NCBI GenBank assembly: GCA_024138015.1 | Contig: JAMXBB010000004.1 | Span: 107,744,143 to 107,808,142, forward strand | Length of the DNA: 64,000 bases | Source: Lumnitzera littorea | Lineage: Eukaryota; Streptophyta; Magnoliopsida; Myrtales; Combretaceae | Direction of reading: 5' to 3' | Part shown: positions 36,189-46,543 of the stretch, one piece after another | Numbering within the stretch: position 1 is the stretch's first letter | How the letters are laid out: each line of letters opens with the position of its first letter | Position numbers and translations under genes: made by a program | Notes under the pieces: model-generated | The model's input: only the letters and a program-made list of their open reading frames with translations | Databases searched by the model: none | Told to the model about the DNA's origin: nothing

Positions 36189-37560
36189 TTGGTCTTTGGA
36201 TCAAGTCGGCTGAATCTACATTGCCCAACTTGGTCCAACCAACCCATGCCATTTGATTGATCAAACCACCAAACATTAGATCACTTCTTAACCTTGTAAC
36301 TAGATGACCTTTAACAATTAGATCAAGTTCCACATGCAAATTAACTCAGGTCATACTTAGGAAGCATGGCCATTAATCAATTCCATACTATTCGATTCGC
36401 ATGGATGGCAACATGAGATGGTGTGCCTAGTTAGGTTCATACAACACAAACATGATTTACATCTATTACATTTCGAGTTACAACTTAAGTCTGGTCATTT
36501 ATAGCCAAGCTATCACCTAGTTAAGTAACGATTGAGTGATTAGAAAGTTTGGTGAGTCAAATAGTATGGGATTCAATAGATTAAGTGGTTTGATCAAGTG
36601 GAATCAATGACTTAATTTGCTAATGATTTCTAGTGAGGGTTTGATTAAGGAATTATTATGCATAGAGGATCAAAACATGCGTAGATCTTGTATAACAATT
36701 CATCATTAGGCAGAAATGATCATTCCACGAATCCAATTCAGCGTTGATTTCATAAAAGTAGAATTACTATTTTATTCCAAGAAAGATAGTATGTGTCTTT
36801 AAAATCTTTGTTTTTGAGTCGTTACATTGACATTGTAGAGAAAGAGTAAAAGGAAGCCTTTCTAGTGGAGACAACTGTGATAATAGAAGTTGACTAGCAC
36901 ATGCACACGTTAGTACAGTGCAAACTTTGCATTACTTTCTCTCTGTTTCTCTTTCTTATGCTCATAATAATGCCTAACCAAATCTTTGACTTTTACTTCA
37001 AGGGCGGGAAGCCCAATAGCCACAAGACAAGAATATAATTTTTTCATTATCCAATCCGGAAATGTCTAAGCGAATTTAAAGACTTTGATTGAATAAAAGA
37101 TTCCCTTTTAACGGACATTTATACATGTCCCTAACCAATTCGTAACATTTCTTAAATAATAATGGTATCCAAATTGTGAATATTTTGAGTGTATAGTGAA
37201 GTGTTTGTAATCATAGGTCGATTTGTTTGGCTCCAAAATCCGACATTGCATGTTCTTATGTTTTCACACTCTCGAATCCTGAACTCTTTCAAAAGTCCAA
37301 CAAACTAATATGAATTCAAAGTAAATAAAAGCATGGGATAAGTTATCAGTGCCTTTTTTATACAAATAAATTCCCTTCTGAAGACCTTCATGAAAATAAA
37401 ATAACATATTTTCTAAATTTCAAACAATGAATCCATGGACCGATCCAGAGGGGCCGGAAGGGGATCCAGCCCCCAAACTTGGAAAAAAGTAATTATCAAA
37501 ATTTCTTAGAAAAAAATAAAGTAGGTCTTATATTTTACATCTTTAAAAACAAATTTATTG
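36189..37560. other. Intergenic DNA, possibly old repeat
   Basis: The part 36190-36650 is rich in ATCAAGT and TTGATCA words and may be a decayed repeat, but no coding sequence or ends were found. A GC-richer patch at 37438-37490 (GGGGCCGGAAGGGGATCCAG) precedes the SINE-like boxes. Confidence 0.4.
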
Positions 37561-37640
37561 TCAATATGGATGTAGTTAAGTGGTTAAGTGTATTATTTGA
37601 AGTATGATTCTTGGGTTCGATTCCATTAATATCATTTCTT
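37561..37640 (+). repeat. tRNA-derived SINE remnant with A and B boxes
   Basis: TAGTTAAGTGG at 37573-37583 fits the RNA polymerase III A-box consensus TRGYNNARNNG, and GGTTCGATTCC at 37614-37624 is a perfect B box. They are 30 bp apart. The flanking bases do not pair as an acceptor stem, so this is not a working tRNA; a tRNA-derived SINE or tRNA pseudogene fits. The GC-rich patch at 37438-37490 upstream may belong to it. The ends and target duplication were not identified. Confidence 0.5.
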
Positions 37641-39186
37641 TTTTAAGTAGCATTTATTGATTATCTCTTAAAAAATGGTTTTCATTCTCTCTTTTTTTTT
37701 TTTTCCCATAATAGTCAATTTGATTAAATTTCATTTATCCAAAAAATAGTAGTTAATCAAAAGTATAATTACAATAACAAATAGATATATTTTATGAGTA
37801 ATTCTGATATTAATTTAAATAAGGTAATTTTATGATTTTGCGGCTGTCTCTAAATGAATATGTTGTTATATAATGTAATATATGCATGAAATGTTGCATG
37901 TGAGAAAAGTGAAGTGAGGAATTAGGTGGACATTGTTTGAAATAAGAGGTTGCAGCACGTGCATAATTTCTACCCAAGATGGAAAGCCTCAAAGCTCAGA
38001 ATCTTTTCTCCTAAATAAATGATGCTGCGACTTGGAAATATTTGAAGAGTCATGCCATCATATAAAAATAATCAATTAATAAAGTAAATTAAAATACCAG
38101 TCAATAGATATCTTCGTTCGAATCCATCATGATTCCAGTATATCTTAATTAGAGATCTCTCGATTTTTATCCAAGAAAGTTGAAATCCTTCTAGTGCATC
38201 ATCAATGAATGTTCATTTTTTGAAATATATGTCATATAGCAAAACTATCTTTACCAAAATTAGATCATTTTATCAATGATAGCATATGCTCCTAGAAACA
38301 TATGGACAACTAGCTGAATAGATAGAATGTTGAATAAAGAAGCAACAACCGATTGTCACAATAGGTGGTTCTTTTGGTGGTTGACTAGCTATTTTTTAGC
38401 CGGTTGCAACCCTAATAGGTCAGTTAATCAATGTCCATCGATCACTGTTCTTATCTATTTTCTTTTTCTCTTTTTATGTTCTAAAACTCATGCGTTTTAT
38501 ATTACTTTCATATATATGCCTACAAATAAAAGCTCTTAGGGGTTTTCATCCGTAAAATACATCGATGAGGGTTAATCATGCCTCTAGAGATCACATGGTA
38601 TAACTCAATCTTGTACTCTCATTTTTGTATTTTCATTTTACTTCATTTGTCCGTCGGTATTCTTTTCCTCCTTCATCTTGGTTTCCTTCTACAAATCTCA
38701 ACATACTTTCTTTTTTCATTTCTCTCTATAATTGCTATATTCTTTGTTATATCGCATGGTTTCAATTACTCCTTTTTTTTTTTCGGTTCCTTTTTATGAT
38801 CTAGTGTGCTCCACACAACATAAAATTATATGAAAAAGGAGATATTTATCATGAAGTTCCCAAGTTAGATAAGGAGTAAAAACGAGAAGAACAATTAATA
38901 TATAGTAGAAGAATAATGATAAATATGTCGATACGTTAGATATGAAAAAATAATCTAATTTAATTTTTTTTTAAATAAGGATTTGCTTTCGCCAAGAAAA
39001 CAGACAACACGATACTTATAATATCACTCCACTATTAATTTCCGTGTCAAACTTTGTTGATTAATCTTTTCCCACTATGAAAAATCCTCCAAAACAGAAA
39101 AATTCCAAGATAAGATGAATGAATAAGAATAATACTACTGTAGTCGGTAACAATTTGGCTTTTTCTTAACGCGTGGGATGGTGGAT
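37641..39186. other. Intergenic DNA, no gene seen
   Basis: Open frames at 38327-38539 and 38578-38799 are T-rich and hydrophobic by composition only, with no recognisable similarity. No RNA gene was recognised. Confidence 0.45.
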
Positions 39187-39205
39187 GTCGGTGAACCGAC
39201 GTGGC
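39187..39205. promoter_or_regulatory. DRE/CRT palindrome overlapping an ABRE-like core
   Basis: GTCGGTGAACCGAC (39187-39200) is a 6-bp inverted repeat holding two copies of the dehydration-responsive core ACCGAC, one on each strand. Its end overlaps ACGTGGC (39199-39205), an ABRE/G-box-type core. The patch is GC-rich within AT-rich DNA. No gene start is visible within 400 bp on either side, so it may be a relic promoter or chance. Confidence 0.35.
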
Positions 39206-39598
39206 ATGACACCATGATGGCGACCTTGAATAGTGTTTCGTCTTTTTTTTTTTCTTATTTTCTTATTAAATTATTGGTTAAAAATTTTCCTGTGTTACAT
39301 TACAAGTTCCTAAGTTGCAACGCCTTTAACTGCATTATCAAAGGTAGTTGAAATGTCAGCCTCAAGATATATCGGATTTTGGCAGCTGCTCTTCCAAATC
39401 TTGCTTTGAAAATGGAGGTGGGCACTAAGTTGTCTTGAGATGATAATTGATGTCAACGTCTTAAATGTATTTATAACTATCAAGCATCCGTTGACAAGTG
39501 TTTCTATTATATAAGTTCATAAGTTTAAAACAGTTTTATCTTTTTAATACTAATAACATATTTTACGGAAAAAATAAATATAAAAAAATGTGTATACA
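39206..39598. other. Spacer before element D, no gene seen
   Basis: The stretch 39300-39480 is less AT-rich but gives only short broken frames. No feature could be assigned. Confidence 0.45.
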
Positions 39599-40151
39599 TG
39601 TTACAACTAAAGAAATAGCAATGCGACAACCACAGTGGATAAGTGAATATGGTACATGATTATATACTCTATTTCTAGAAATCATAACAAATTTATTAGA
39701 TCTAACTAGATCTAGTATTGAAAGTATTATTAGAATAAACTAAATAATAGAAAATAACAAAGAAATAATAGATCTATAATAAATATATAAGTAATAGTAA
39801 AAAGAAGTAAAGGGTATTGAAGACCCTTGCATAAATTTGTCCTTGCTCCTTTCCATCCTTCCTTCCTCTTCCACTTGTTAGAGTCCGATGAACTCAAATC
39901 ACCATTATATCTCACATAAAAATAAGATCAAGGTCAATACCTGATAATCCATAATAAACACTTAAACAAATACTAGAAACATGTGAAAAGTTAAGATTTG
40001 CACACCACACTATTAACAACCCTAAGAGAGAGATATTAGAGAGAGTAATAGAGAGTTTGACATAGGATAGAAAAGAGTACGGCATATTGTGTATTGGGGT
40101 ATTATATGTTTACTTAGTACTACTTAAGAGAACTGTAGGCTAGGCTTAACA
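39599..40151 (+). repeat. 5' LTR of element D
   Basis: This 553-bp sequence starts TGTTACAACTAAAG and ends GGCTTAACA. It matches the reverse complement of 44564-45071 along its length (for example CTAGAAATCATAACAAA and TTCCTTCCTCTTCCAC). An open frame at 39730-39915 (-) is incidental. Confidence 0.85.
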
Positions 40152-40165
40152 TTGGTGCTCTTGTC
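40152..40165 (+). other. Primer binding site of element D
   Basis: TTGGTGCTCTTGTC begins directly after the LTR's terminal CA. The same 14 bases stand next to the 5' LTR of element E (minus strand, 11023-11036), so E and D probably used the same tRNA primer. Confidence 0.6.
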
Positions 40166-40189
40166 ATAACAAATTCAACAAGGACTTAG

Positions 40190-41182
40190 CTTCTTGATGA
40201 GAAGATCAAAGCTTTGAATGCTAAGCAATTAACAACGCAACAAGAGATGAATGACAAACTCCATTCACTTTCATAGCAACTAGAACAATTACAAACTGTA
40301 CTCACAAAGAAACAAAATGGGAATAAGAGTTTACAAGTGGATTCTTCACTTGTTACTCTGACTTCATCATCTTCTTAGGGTCCTCCTATTGACAATTTCC
40401 TTAAGGAATTAAGTTAAAGGTACCAAAATTCAATGACGATGATCTAATTGCTTGGATCTTCAAAGCCAATCAGTTCTTTGATTTTCATTAGATTCTTGAT
40501 GAACAAAGGCTTACAGTTGCTTCTTTTGCAATGAAAGATAGAGCATTACAATAGTATCAATAGATGCACTACAATCATCAACATAGTTCATGGTAGAGAT
40601 TTATTGAAGCATTGGAGGGACGATTTTATCCATCTAAATTTGAGGACATTTAGGGATTATTGGCTAAACTTACTCAACAAACTTTAGTAGAGGAGTACTA
40701 ATCTCAGTTTGAGGCTCTACTAAGTAGGGTATGGCTTATTTGATAATTCTATCACTAGTTGCTTCATTTCTAGATTAAAGATGACCATTCTAAGGGATGT
40801 CCTCTTAGCTAAGCCTAAATCACTAACTCAAGCTGTTTCTATTGCCAAAATACTTAAAGCTAAACTTCTTGACCAATTTTCCTTTAAGAAACCATTTGTT
40901 CCTAATCCTAAATCATTTGCTTTACAATTTTCTAAACCTTCATTTCATTTACCTTCGCTTACATCATCTTCTTCCACAACTTCGCTTTCTTCTCCACCTC
41001 TTTTGTTGCCTACATCTAAACCTACTTTACCTATAAAACAAATGACACAAGACAAGTTACAAGCACGATGTAATAAGGGCTTATGCTACAATTGTGATGA
41101 AAGGTATTACAAGGGACAAAAGTGTAAAGCCGAAATTCTATTGTTAGTCCAAGAAGAAGAGGATGACTCTGAGGTTTTATAA
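40190..41182 (+). pseudogene. Element D gag
   Basis: The N-terminal part (40190-40420) is Gln-rich and coiled-coil-like. The gag core is at about 40425-40760, with W.F.ANQFFDFH-like and EALEGRFYPSKFED-like motifs and several TAG stops. The open part 40781-41182 has a Ser/Pro/Leu-rich linker and a zinc knuckle, C-Y-N-C-D-E-R-Y-Y-K-G-Q-K-C, at about 41086-41127. The zinc-binding histidine is replaced by tyrosine (CAT to TAT type change). Its product would package element RNA. Confidence 0.75.
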
Positions 41183-41900
41183 GAAGATCAAGTCTAAGCT
41201 GCACATCAAGAGATCACAGATGGACATGAGTTACTTTCCATCAGTTATCATACTCTTTCTGGTGATATGGTGCCTAAGACATTGAAATTTCAAGGTCTTC
41301 TTAATAAACATTATGTTCATATATTGGTTGATTGTGGTAATAGTCACAATTTTATGCAATGATGGTTAGTGAAGCACCTGGGTTTGACTATTGAATCATC
41401 TCTTAAGTTCTAGGTGATGATTGACAATGGTTAGAAATTAGTTTGTGAAGGGCATTGTATGGATATTCCATTACTTATTCAAGGGGTGGAATTTGTTGAA
41501 ACCTTTTATGTTCTACCTATTCAAGGGGAAAATTTGGTTTTGGGGGTTTAGTGGCTTTAACAGTTAGGCCTATTACAATTGACTACTCCAAATTATTTGT
41601 ACAATTTTGGAAACATGACTATTTTATAACGTTGATTAGAATCCTATCCTTGAGGATTCTCCCATTTTGTCTAGCCAGTTTAAGTGTTTGCTTAAGACTA
41701 ATGCTATTACATCTTACTTTCAATTGAAGGCTTAGATAGAGACTTTTGCTTCAGCTCAATCCACCTATGGTGTTGCTATAGAGCATGTGTTAGGCAAATT
41801 TGCTCATATCTTTGAGGCACCTTTATCAGTGCCTCCTTTACATAATATCCAACATAGAATTTATCTCAAGGACAACAAGCCCATCAATGTTAAGCCTTAC
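41183..41900 (+). pseudogene. Element D protease remnant and linker
   Basis: I-L-V-D-C-G-N-S-H-N-F at about 41323-41355 corresponds to the retropepsin active site, with D-S-G changed to D-C-G. 'VLPIQGENLVLGV' near 41510-41550 corresponds to the C-terminal 'LP..G.D.VLG..WL' block. Stops occur throughout. The linker to RT (41640-41900) is degenerate. Confidence 0.65.
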
Positions 41901-42535
41901 TAATACCTTCATTTTCAAAAGAAGGAAATTGAGCAGATATGTTAAAGCAAGGAGTTATTCAATATAGCACCAGTCTATACTCTTCTCTAGTACTTTTGGT
42001 TAAGAAGAAGGACCATATATGGCATTTTTGTGTAGATTATAGAGCTCTAAATCATGCCACTATTAGAGATGAGTTTCCTATTACCACTATTGATGAATTG
42101 CATGGTGCCTCTATTTTTTCTAAATTAGACTTAAGAGTTAGATATCATCAAATTTGAATGCACCCTAATGATGTTGAAAATATTGCTTTTCATACTCATG
42201 AGGGGCATTACAAATTTTTACTAATGCTCTTTGGATTGAGTAATGCCCCTACTACTATTCAAGCTACTATGAATAGGATGTTTCAACCTTATTTAAGAAA
42301 GTTTATGATTATGTCCTTCAATGATATTTTGGTTTATAATAAGTCATCAGACAAACATGTACAACATTTGACTATAGTGTTACAAATATTATTTGATAAC
42401 ACTATGTTCTTAAAGAAAAGCAAGTGTGCTTTTGGTCAGACTACAATAGATTACTTAAGGCATGTAGCTTCTGTAAATGGGGTGCAACCGGATCCTTCAA
42501 AGGTGAAAGTTGTTGGTGAATGGCCATTACTATAG
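41901..42535 (+). pseudogene. Element D reverse transcriptase
   Basis: Two long frames in phase, 41939-42157 and 42158-42535, are separated only by a TGA at 42155-42157, where a CGA arginine codon is likely. Blocks seen: 'SLVLLVKKKD', 'FCVDYRALN', 'FPITTIDELHGASIFSKLDL', 'LLMLFGLSNAPTT', and S-F-N-D-I-L-V-Y at about 42317-42340. The catalytic YxDD motif has its first Asp changed to Asn, as in element B. The thumb block 'CAFGQTTIDYLRHV' follows. Confidence 0.85.
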
Positions 42536-43023
42536 AATTTGAAACAATTGTGGGCTTTATTGGGACTTTCCGGCTATTATAGAAGATTTATTAGAAGGTA
42601 TGTTACCATTGCTTCTCCACTTACGAATATACTACAACAGGATAATTTTAAGTGGATTGAGTTAACTAAGGAAGCTTTTGAGAAGTTGAAGTAAGCTTTA
42701 ATATATGCTCTAATTATTGCTTTACCTGATTTTTCTAAGGAGTTTGTGGTAGAGACAGATGCATCATCCATAAGAATAGGGGTTGTTTTATTACAAGAAG
42801 GCCATCTTTTTGCATATTTTAGTAAAAAAATGCATCTCATCTAACAAAAGCTTCGGCTTACATTCAAAAGTTTCATGCTATGGTGGAGGCAATACGAAAA
42901 TATAGACAATATTTGTTAAGGTCGTACTTCATTGTTGAAAAAGACCATACAAGCTTAAAGGAACTAAATCAAGTTATTCAAACTTCGGAGGAACATAAAT
43001 ATTTGGCTAAATTGCTTAACTAT
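42536..43023 (+). pseudogene. Element D RNase H
   Basis: 'LPDFSKEFVVETDASSIRIG' at about 42723-42781 keeps the first catalytic Asp in T-D-A-S. A frameshift lies at a seven-base A run near 42825-42831. The continuation 'SAYIQKFHAMVEAIRKYRQY' and 'FIVEKDHTSLKEL' is readable up to the solo LTR inserted at 43024. A TAA before the DDF region and other changes show decay. Confidence 0.75.
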
Positions 43024-43974
43024 NGTATTACTTAGCTACTTCTTTTAATGTCTTAATATGGTGTTGATCCAAGTGCTTTTCTCCTTCTTATAATTGTTGA
43101 GAAATAAGAAGAAAATTGAGAGAGAAAAAAAATGAATAGAAAAGGGAAAAGAAAGAGAGCTTTTCAGTTGAGTGATATTTAGGTTCTTTGGGGTTTATTT
43201 TGAAGAAAGAAAAGAACAAGTCAAGGAGGACAACTGTGTAATCATCCAAGAGAAGGAAGATAAAAGCAAATCCAAATGAAAGAAAGAAAGGAAGATAGGG
43301 AATGCATTTATTTGATTTGATTTGATTTGTGGCTTATCATGTGCCTTGTCCTTATCTTCTTAATTAAACGTATGGAGAATGCAAAACACACCTTAGCAGC
43401 CGAATAAGTTTTAGAATGCAACATGGAGGAGAAGGAAAAAAAAAAAGTAAAGAAAAGGGAAATGGAAAAAGAAAGAAAAAGGAAAAAAATTAAAAATAAA
43501 ATATTAGATTTTTCTAAACATAAAAATGATAGATTTAGTAATTATGAATTAATATTGAAATTTTATAAAATTTATTAATTAAATTGTTACCTGTTACGTT
43601 TATAATATTTAAAAGTTATCTTGACACGTTCGTTAATAATTTTACGTGATTATGCATATTGCCCTATAATCGTATTCTAATAGGTTTTTAATACTTTTAC
43701 GGTATAATTATTCATTTTATAAGCTTTAGTTTATAGTTTTAGAGTTTTTGTTAAGTTTAAGTTCGAGTTCGGATACTTACACGTATATAAGGTGTAAGGT
43801 TCTTATATGCAATTAAGGTTTTGATTGAAATTTTTAGGATTTTTCTCCTTCGTATTATGTTCGAGTTTAAAATTTTTATCAATCTTAAATTTATCAACTC
43901 CATTGACTTAGGGTAATTACCTATAATATTTAAATCAATTTGATACCTAAAAAGCTAAATTTGTGGGACTTACA
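43024..43974 (-). mobile_element. Solo LTR inserted in element D
   Basis: The 951-bp non-coding block separates D's RNase H from its integrase. Read on the minus strand it starts TGTAAGTCCC (complement of 43974 leftwards) and should end in CA. The plus-strand left end is N-G-T-A-T-T-A-C, so the N at 43024 occupies the place of the expected T of TG. The flanks ACTAT (43019-43023) and GCTAT (43975-43979) look like a 5-bp target duplication with one change. Its start resembles that of the 2.9-kb LTR at 20114. It holds A/G-rich runs (43110-43500) and no coding sequence. Orientation is inferred from that similarity only. Confidence 0.6.
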
Positions 43975-43979
43975 GCTAT

Positions 43980-44555
43980 AAGAAGAGTATCATTATTTAC
44001 TAGCTTTCAAGGAAGTAATTGATGATTTGCAATGTAAGAAAAGACTAAAGTGGGGGTTAAATTGGAGGAATGGTATTCTATTTTTCAAAGATAATGTTTT
44101 TTAGAAGCTTATGTTCAAACATGTACTGTTTGTCGGCAAATTAAATATAGTACAAGGAGTCTACAGGATTTATTATCCCCCTTACTAGTGCTTGATCAAA
44201 TATGGGAAGATGTTTTAATGGATTTTGTGACTTTACTACCTAAATCACAAGGATACTTAGTTATTCTAGTGGTTGTGGACATACTTTCTAAGTATTGCCA
44301 TCTTAGTGTTCTAGAAACTCACTTTACTACTTTGAAAGTAGCCTCACTATTCCTTCATATGGTTATTAAGTTGTGTAGGTTCCCTAAATCAGTGGTTTCT
44401 GATCTAGACTTTATTTTTGTTAGCCAATTTTGGAAATAATTGTTTCAATTAAGTGGTACCAATTTATCTTTTAGCACTGCTTGCCATCCTCAGTTTAATG
44501 GGCAAACTAAGGTGATCAATAGGGTGATTTAACAATACTTGTGATGATATGTGAG
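43980..44555 (+). pseudogene. Element D integrase, truncated
   Basis: An open frame at 44188-44439 carries 'ILVVVDILSKYCHL' (first Asp) and 'SVVSDLDFIFVSQFW' (second Asp). Downstream, 'ACHPQFNGQTKVINRVI' has Lys in place of the catalytic Glu (GAG to AAG type change). The upstream part (43980-44190) contains the zinc-binding region in broken frames. The sequence ends at about 44555, next to the inverted sister fragment, so the C-terminal third of the integrase is absent. Confidence 0.78.
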
Positions 44556-44563
44556 AGCACCAA

Positions 44564-45071
44564 TGTTAAACTTAGCCCATGATTCTCTTTAGTATTAAGG
44601 TAAACAGATAATACCCTAATATACAATACTCGCTAGTGGTGTGCTATGCAAAACCCTAACTTCTCACAGGTCTCTTGTGTTTGTTTAAGTGTTTACTTTG
44701 TATTCCTTTATTAGATCTTTTACTAATTATTAGGTGCTGACCTTAATCTTTTTTTTATGTAAGGTGTAATGATGATTCGAGTTCACTAGACTCTAGAGGG
44801 TGGAAGAGGAAGGAAGGAAAGGAACAAGGATATATTTCTACAATGGTTTTTAATATCCTTTACTTCTCTTTACTATTATTTATATACTTGTTACAGATTT
44901 GTTGTTTCTTTGTTATTTTATGTTCCTTAGTTTGTTCTAATAGTAGTTTTAGTACCAAATCTAGTTAGATTTGCTAAGTTTGTTATGATTTCTAGAACTA
45001 GAGTGTACAATCATGTGCTATATTCATTTATCCACTATAGTTGTCGTACTACTCTTCCTTTGATTGTAATA
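44564..45071 (-). repeat. D-family LTR, minus strand
   Basis: The 508-bp reverse complement matches 39599-40151. On the minus strand it begins TATTACAATCAAAGG and ends GTTTAACA. It is followed by TTGGTGCTCT (complement of 44554-44563), the same ten bases as the primer binding site of element D, which is odd for a 3' LTR. Confidence 0.85.
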
Positions 45072-45905
45072 ATTTCCGTCATCCTTTGAAAAGTGACCTT
45101 ATCACCGAGGTCATAAGTCAAATAAGTCTATCAAAATGTGTTAAAGTCTTCCTAAGAAGTGTTTGCAAGCAATAGACCCTTCTATTGAACCAAAAGTCAA
45201 GGCACCTACTGATCTCATCTCTGTATGTGCCTAGTTCCCATTATTGAAAGTGGCTCGAGAATTGGATGTCCTTGTGACATAGTCTGAGGAATAGCCAAAG
45301 AGGGAATTGTAGAACCCTTAGCTGCTTTTAATAATGAAACATGAAAGACATTTTTGGTAATGCTAGTTCATAAGCATAGATGCCTACTTTCTTAGTGATC
45401 GGAAAAAGGACCATAGTATTTTTGTGAAAGCTTATGAAACTCTTGAGAAAGAGAACGCTTTTTATAGGGTTGAAGCTTCTCATAAACCATGTCACTTTTG
45501 TCAAATGAAACATCAATCCTATGCTTGTTAGTGCAAGACTCCATATACTATTAAGCCTTCAACAAATTGTCCTTTAGTAAGCATAGCATTGCATCCTCAT
45601 CCATTCATTCCTACTCCATTGCTTCGACTTCAATAGTGCCTTTAATATATGTAAGATTGCTAGGAGCTTTCCTTCCATATATGACTTCAAAAGGTGTAAT
45701 AGAGGTACCTTAATGATAAGAAGAATTATAGGTAAGTTTAGCTTATGGTAAGAAACGTACCCATTCTTGAGTACGTACCATCACATATCCTTGCAAGTAC
45801 TATTGAATTACCTTATTGATCACCTCAATTTGCCCATCAAATTGAGGATGGTAAGCAATGTTAAAAGATAAATTGGTGCCACTCAATTGGAATAGTTTTA
45901 TATGT
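45072..45905 (-). pseudogene. D-family integrase end and C-terminal domain
   Basis: On the minus strand, S-G-T-N-L-S-F then 'YHPQFDGQIEVINK' near 45893-45820 is the integrase core with its Glu intact. The open frame 45516-45328 contains 'MMFHLTKVTWFMRSFNPIKS', 'FFPITKK'-like and 'VGIYAYELALP', which match the usual 'V..KLQPY....KL..R..GPF.I...IG.VAYKL.LP' C-terminal region. Then comes a weak chromodomain-like tail (45240-45120). Stops are present. Confidence 0.7.
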
Positions 45906-46150
45906 AATATATATGTATAGATGTATGCATGTATACATGTGTATTTATTTATATATATATACGTACATATATTGATACAAATGTATATATGTGCATGAAC
46001 ACACCTATAAACATCTTTATGCTATATATATAATACATACATTATGTTATACAATATATATGCATGCATATTATTACATTGCACATATTTCATGCATATT
46101 ATGACACGTGCTATATAATATTCAGTATCGTATATTGCATTTGTACATAA
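45906..46150. repeat. ATGTAT/TGCATA-rich alternating tract
   Basis: About 245 bp of alternating purine-pyrimidine sequence (TATATATG, GTATGCATG, ATACATAC and similar) without a fixed period. It begins exactly where the inverted D fragment ends. Confidence 0.7.
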
Positions 46151-46428
46151 TAAATTGGTTGAGAATATTATTTTTGAGAAGTACAATTTAGACTCTTTTT
46201 ATTTTATGTATTGTAAATATACTCATACTAATCAAATAACTTGAAAAAATTATCGTCATTCTTTGATTGCTATCAAATATAAGATTGAAACTATCACCCT
46301 TATACGTTTTATTTCATTTCGTATAATTTTATAAGTATTAAACATGATATAAAATATACCTTGATAATAGAACATATTTACTTTTATCAAACTATATCAT
46401 TGAGTATGGCAAAGACAAACAAACAAAC
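46151..46428. other. AT-rich spacer left of the copia element
   Basis: No feature was seen apart from CAAACTATATCATTGAG at about 46388-46404, which recurs immediately right of the copia element at 51691-51707, and the CAAAC target repeat at 46424-46428. Confidence 0.5.
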
Positions 46429-46543
46429 TGTATGAATTGTAAAGATTTTCAGCTAAATGAGGCAAGCTTTTATTGAGTATTGTAAAAACAAACAAATAAA
46501 GTATGCTATTTATAAAGAATTTTAGCTAAATAATGCAAGCTTT
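46399..46543. repeat. 73-bp tandem duplication across the flank/LTR border
   Basis: Units starting ATTGAGTAT at 46399 and 46472 are similar over 73 bases and both end GCAAGCTTT. Each holds the AAACAAACAAA flank motif and the first bases of the copia LTR. The duplication therefore arose after the element inserted and moved a copy of host flank into the LTR. Confidence 0.7.

Larger units (their letters stand above)
39599..44555 (+). mobile_element. Ty3/gypsy retrotransposon D, truncated in integrase
   Basis: The order is 5' LTR, primer binding site, gag with zinc knuckle, protease, RT, RNase H and integrase, all on the plus strand. The element stops inside the integrase core at about 44555, where an inverted fragment of a sister copy begins. 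It is also interrupted by a 951-bp solo LTR (43024-43974). Protein motifs differ from elements A and B, so it is a separate family. Frames are longer than in A and B but contain stops and at least one frameshift. Confidence 0.85.
44556..45905 (-). mobile_element. Inverted 3' fragment of a second D-family element
   Basis: Read on the minus strand this holds the end of integrase (from about 45905), the polyprotein C-terminus, a purine-rich tract (complement of about 45072-45084) and a complete LTR (45071 to 44564). Its integrase start repeats the part of D at about 44440-44552 in opposite orientation with visible differences, so it is a different copy rather than a simple inversion of D. Beyond 45905 homology stops at an ATGTAT-rich tract. 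Confidence 0.8.

Noticed and set aside
37561..37640. Functional tRNA gene
   Set aside because: The internal promoter boxes are good but the ends do not pair as an acceptor stem and no anticodon arm is convincing.
38327..38799. Two T-rich frames that look like membrane proteins
   Set aside because: Hydrophobicity follows from TTT/CTT-rich composition; there is no homology or gene structure.
43024..43974. Intron or unique spacer within element D
   Set aside because: It separates RNase H from integrase, has LTR-like ends and flanking near-identical pentamers, so an insertion explains it better.
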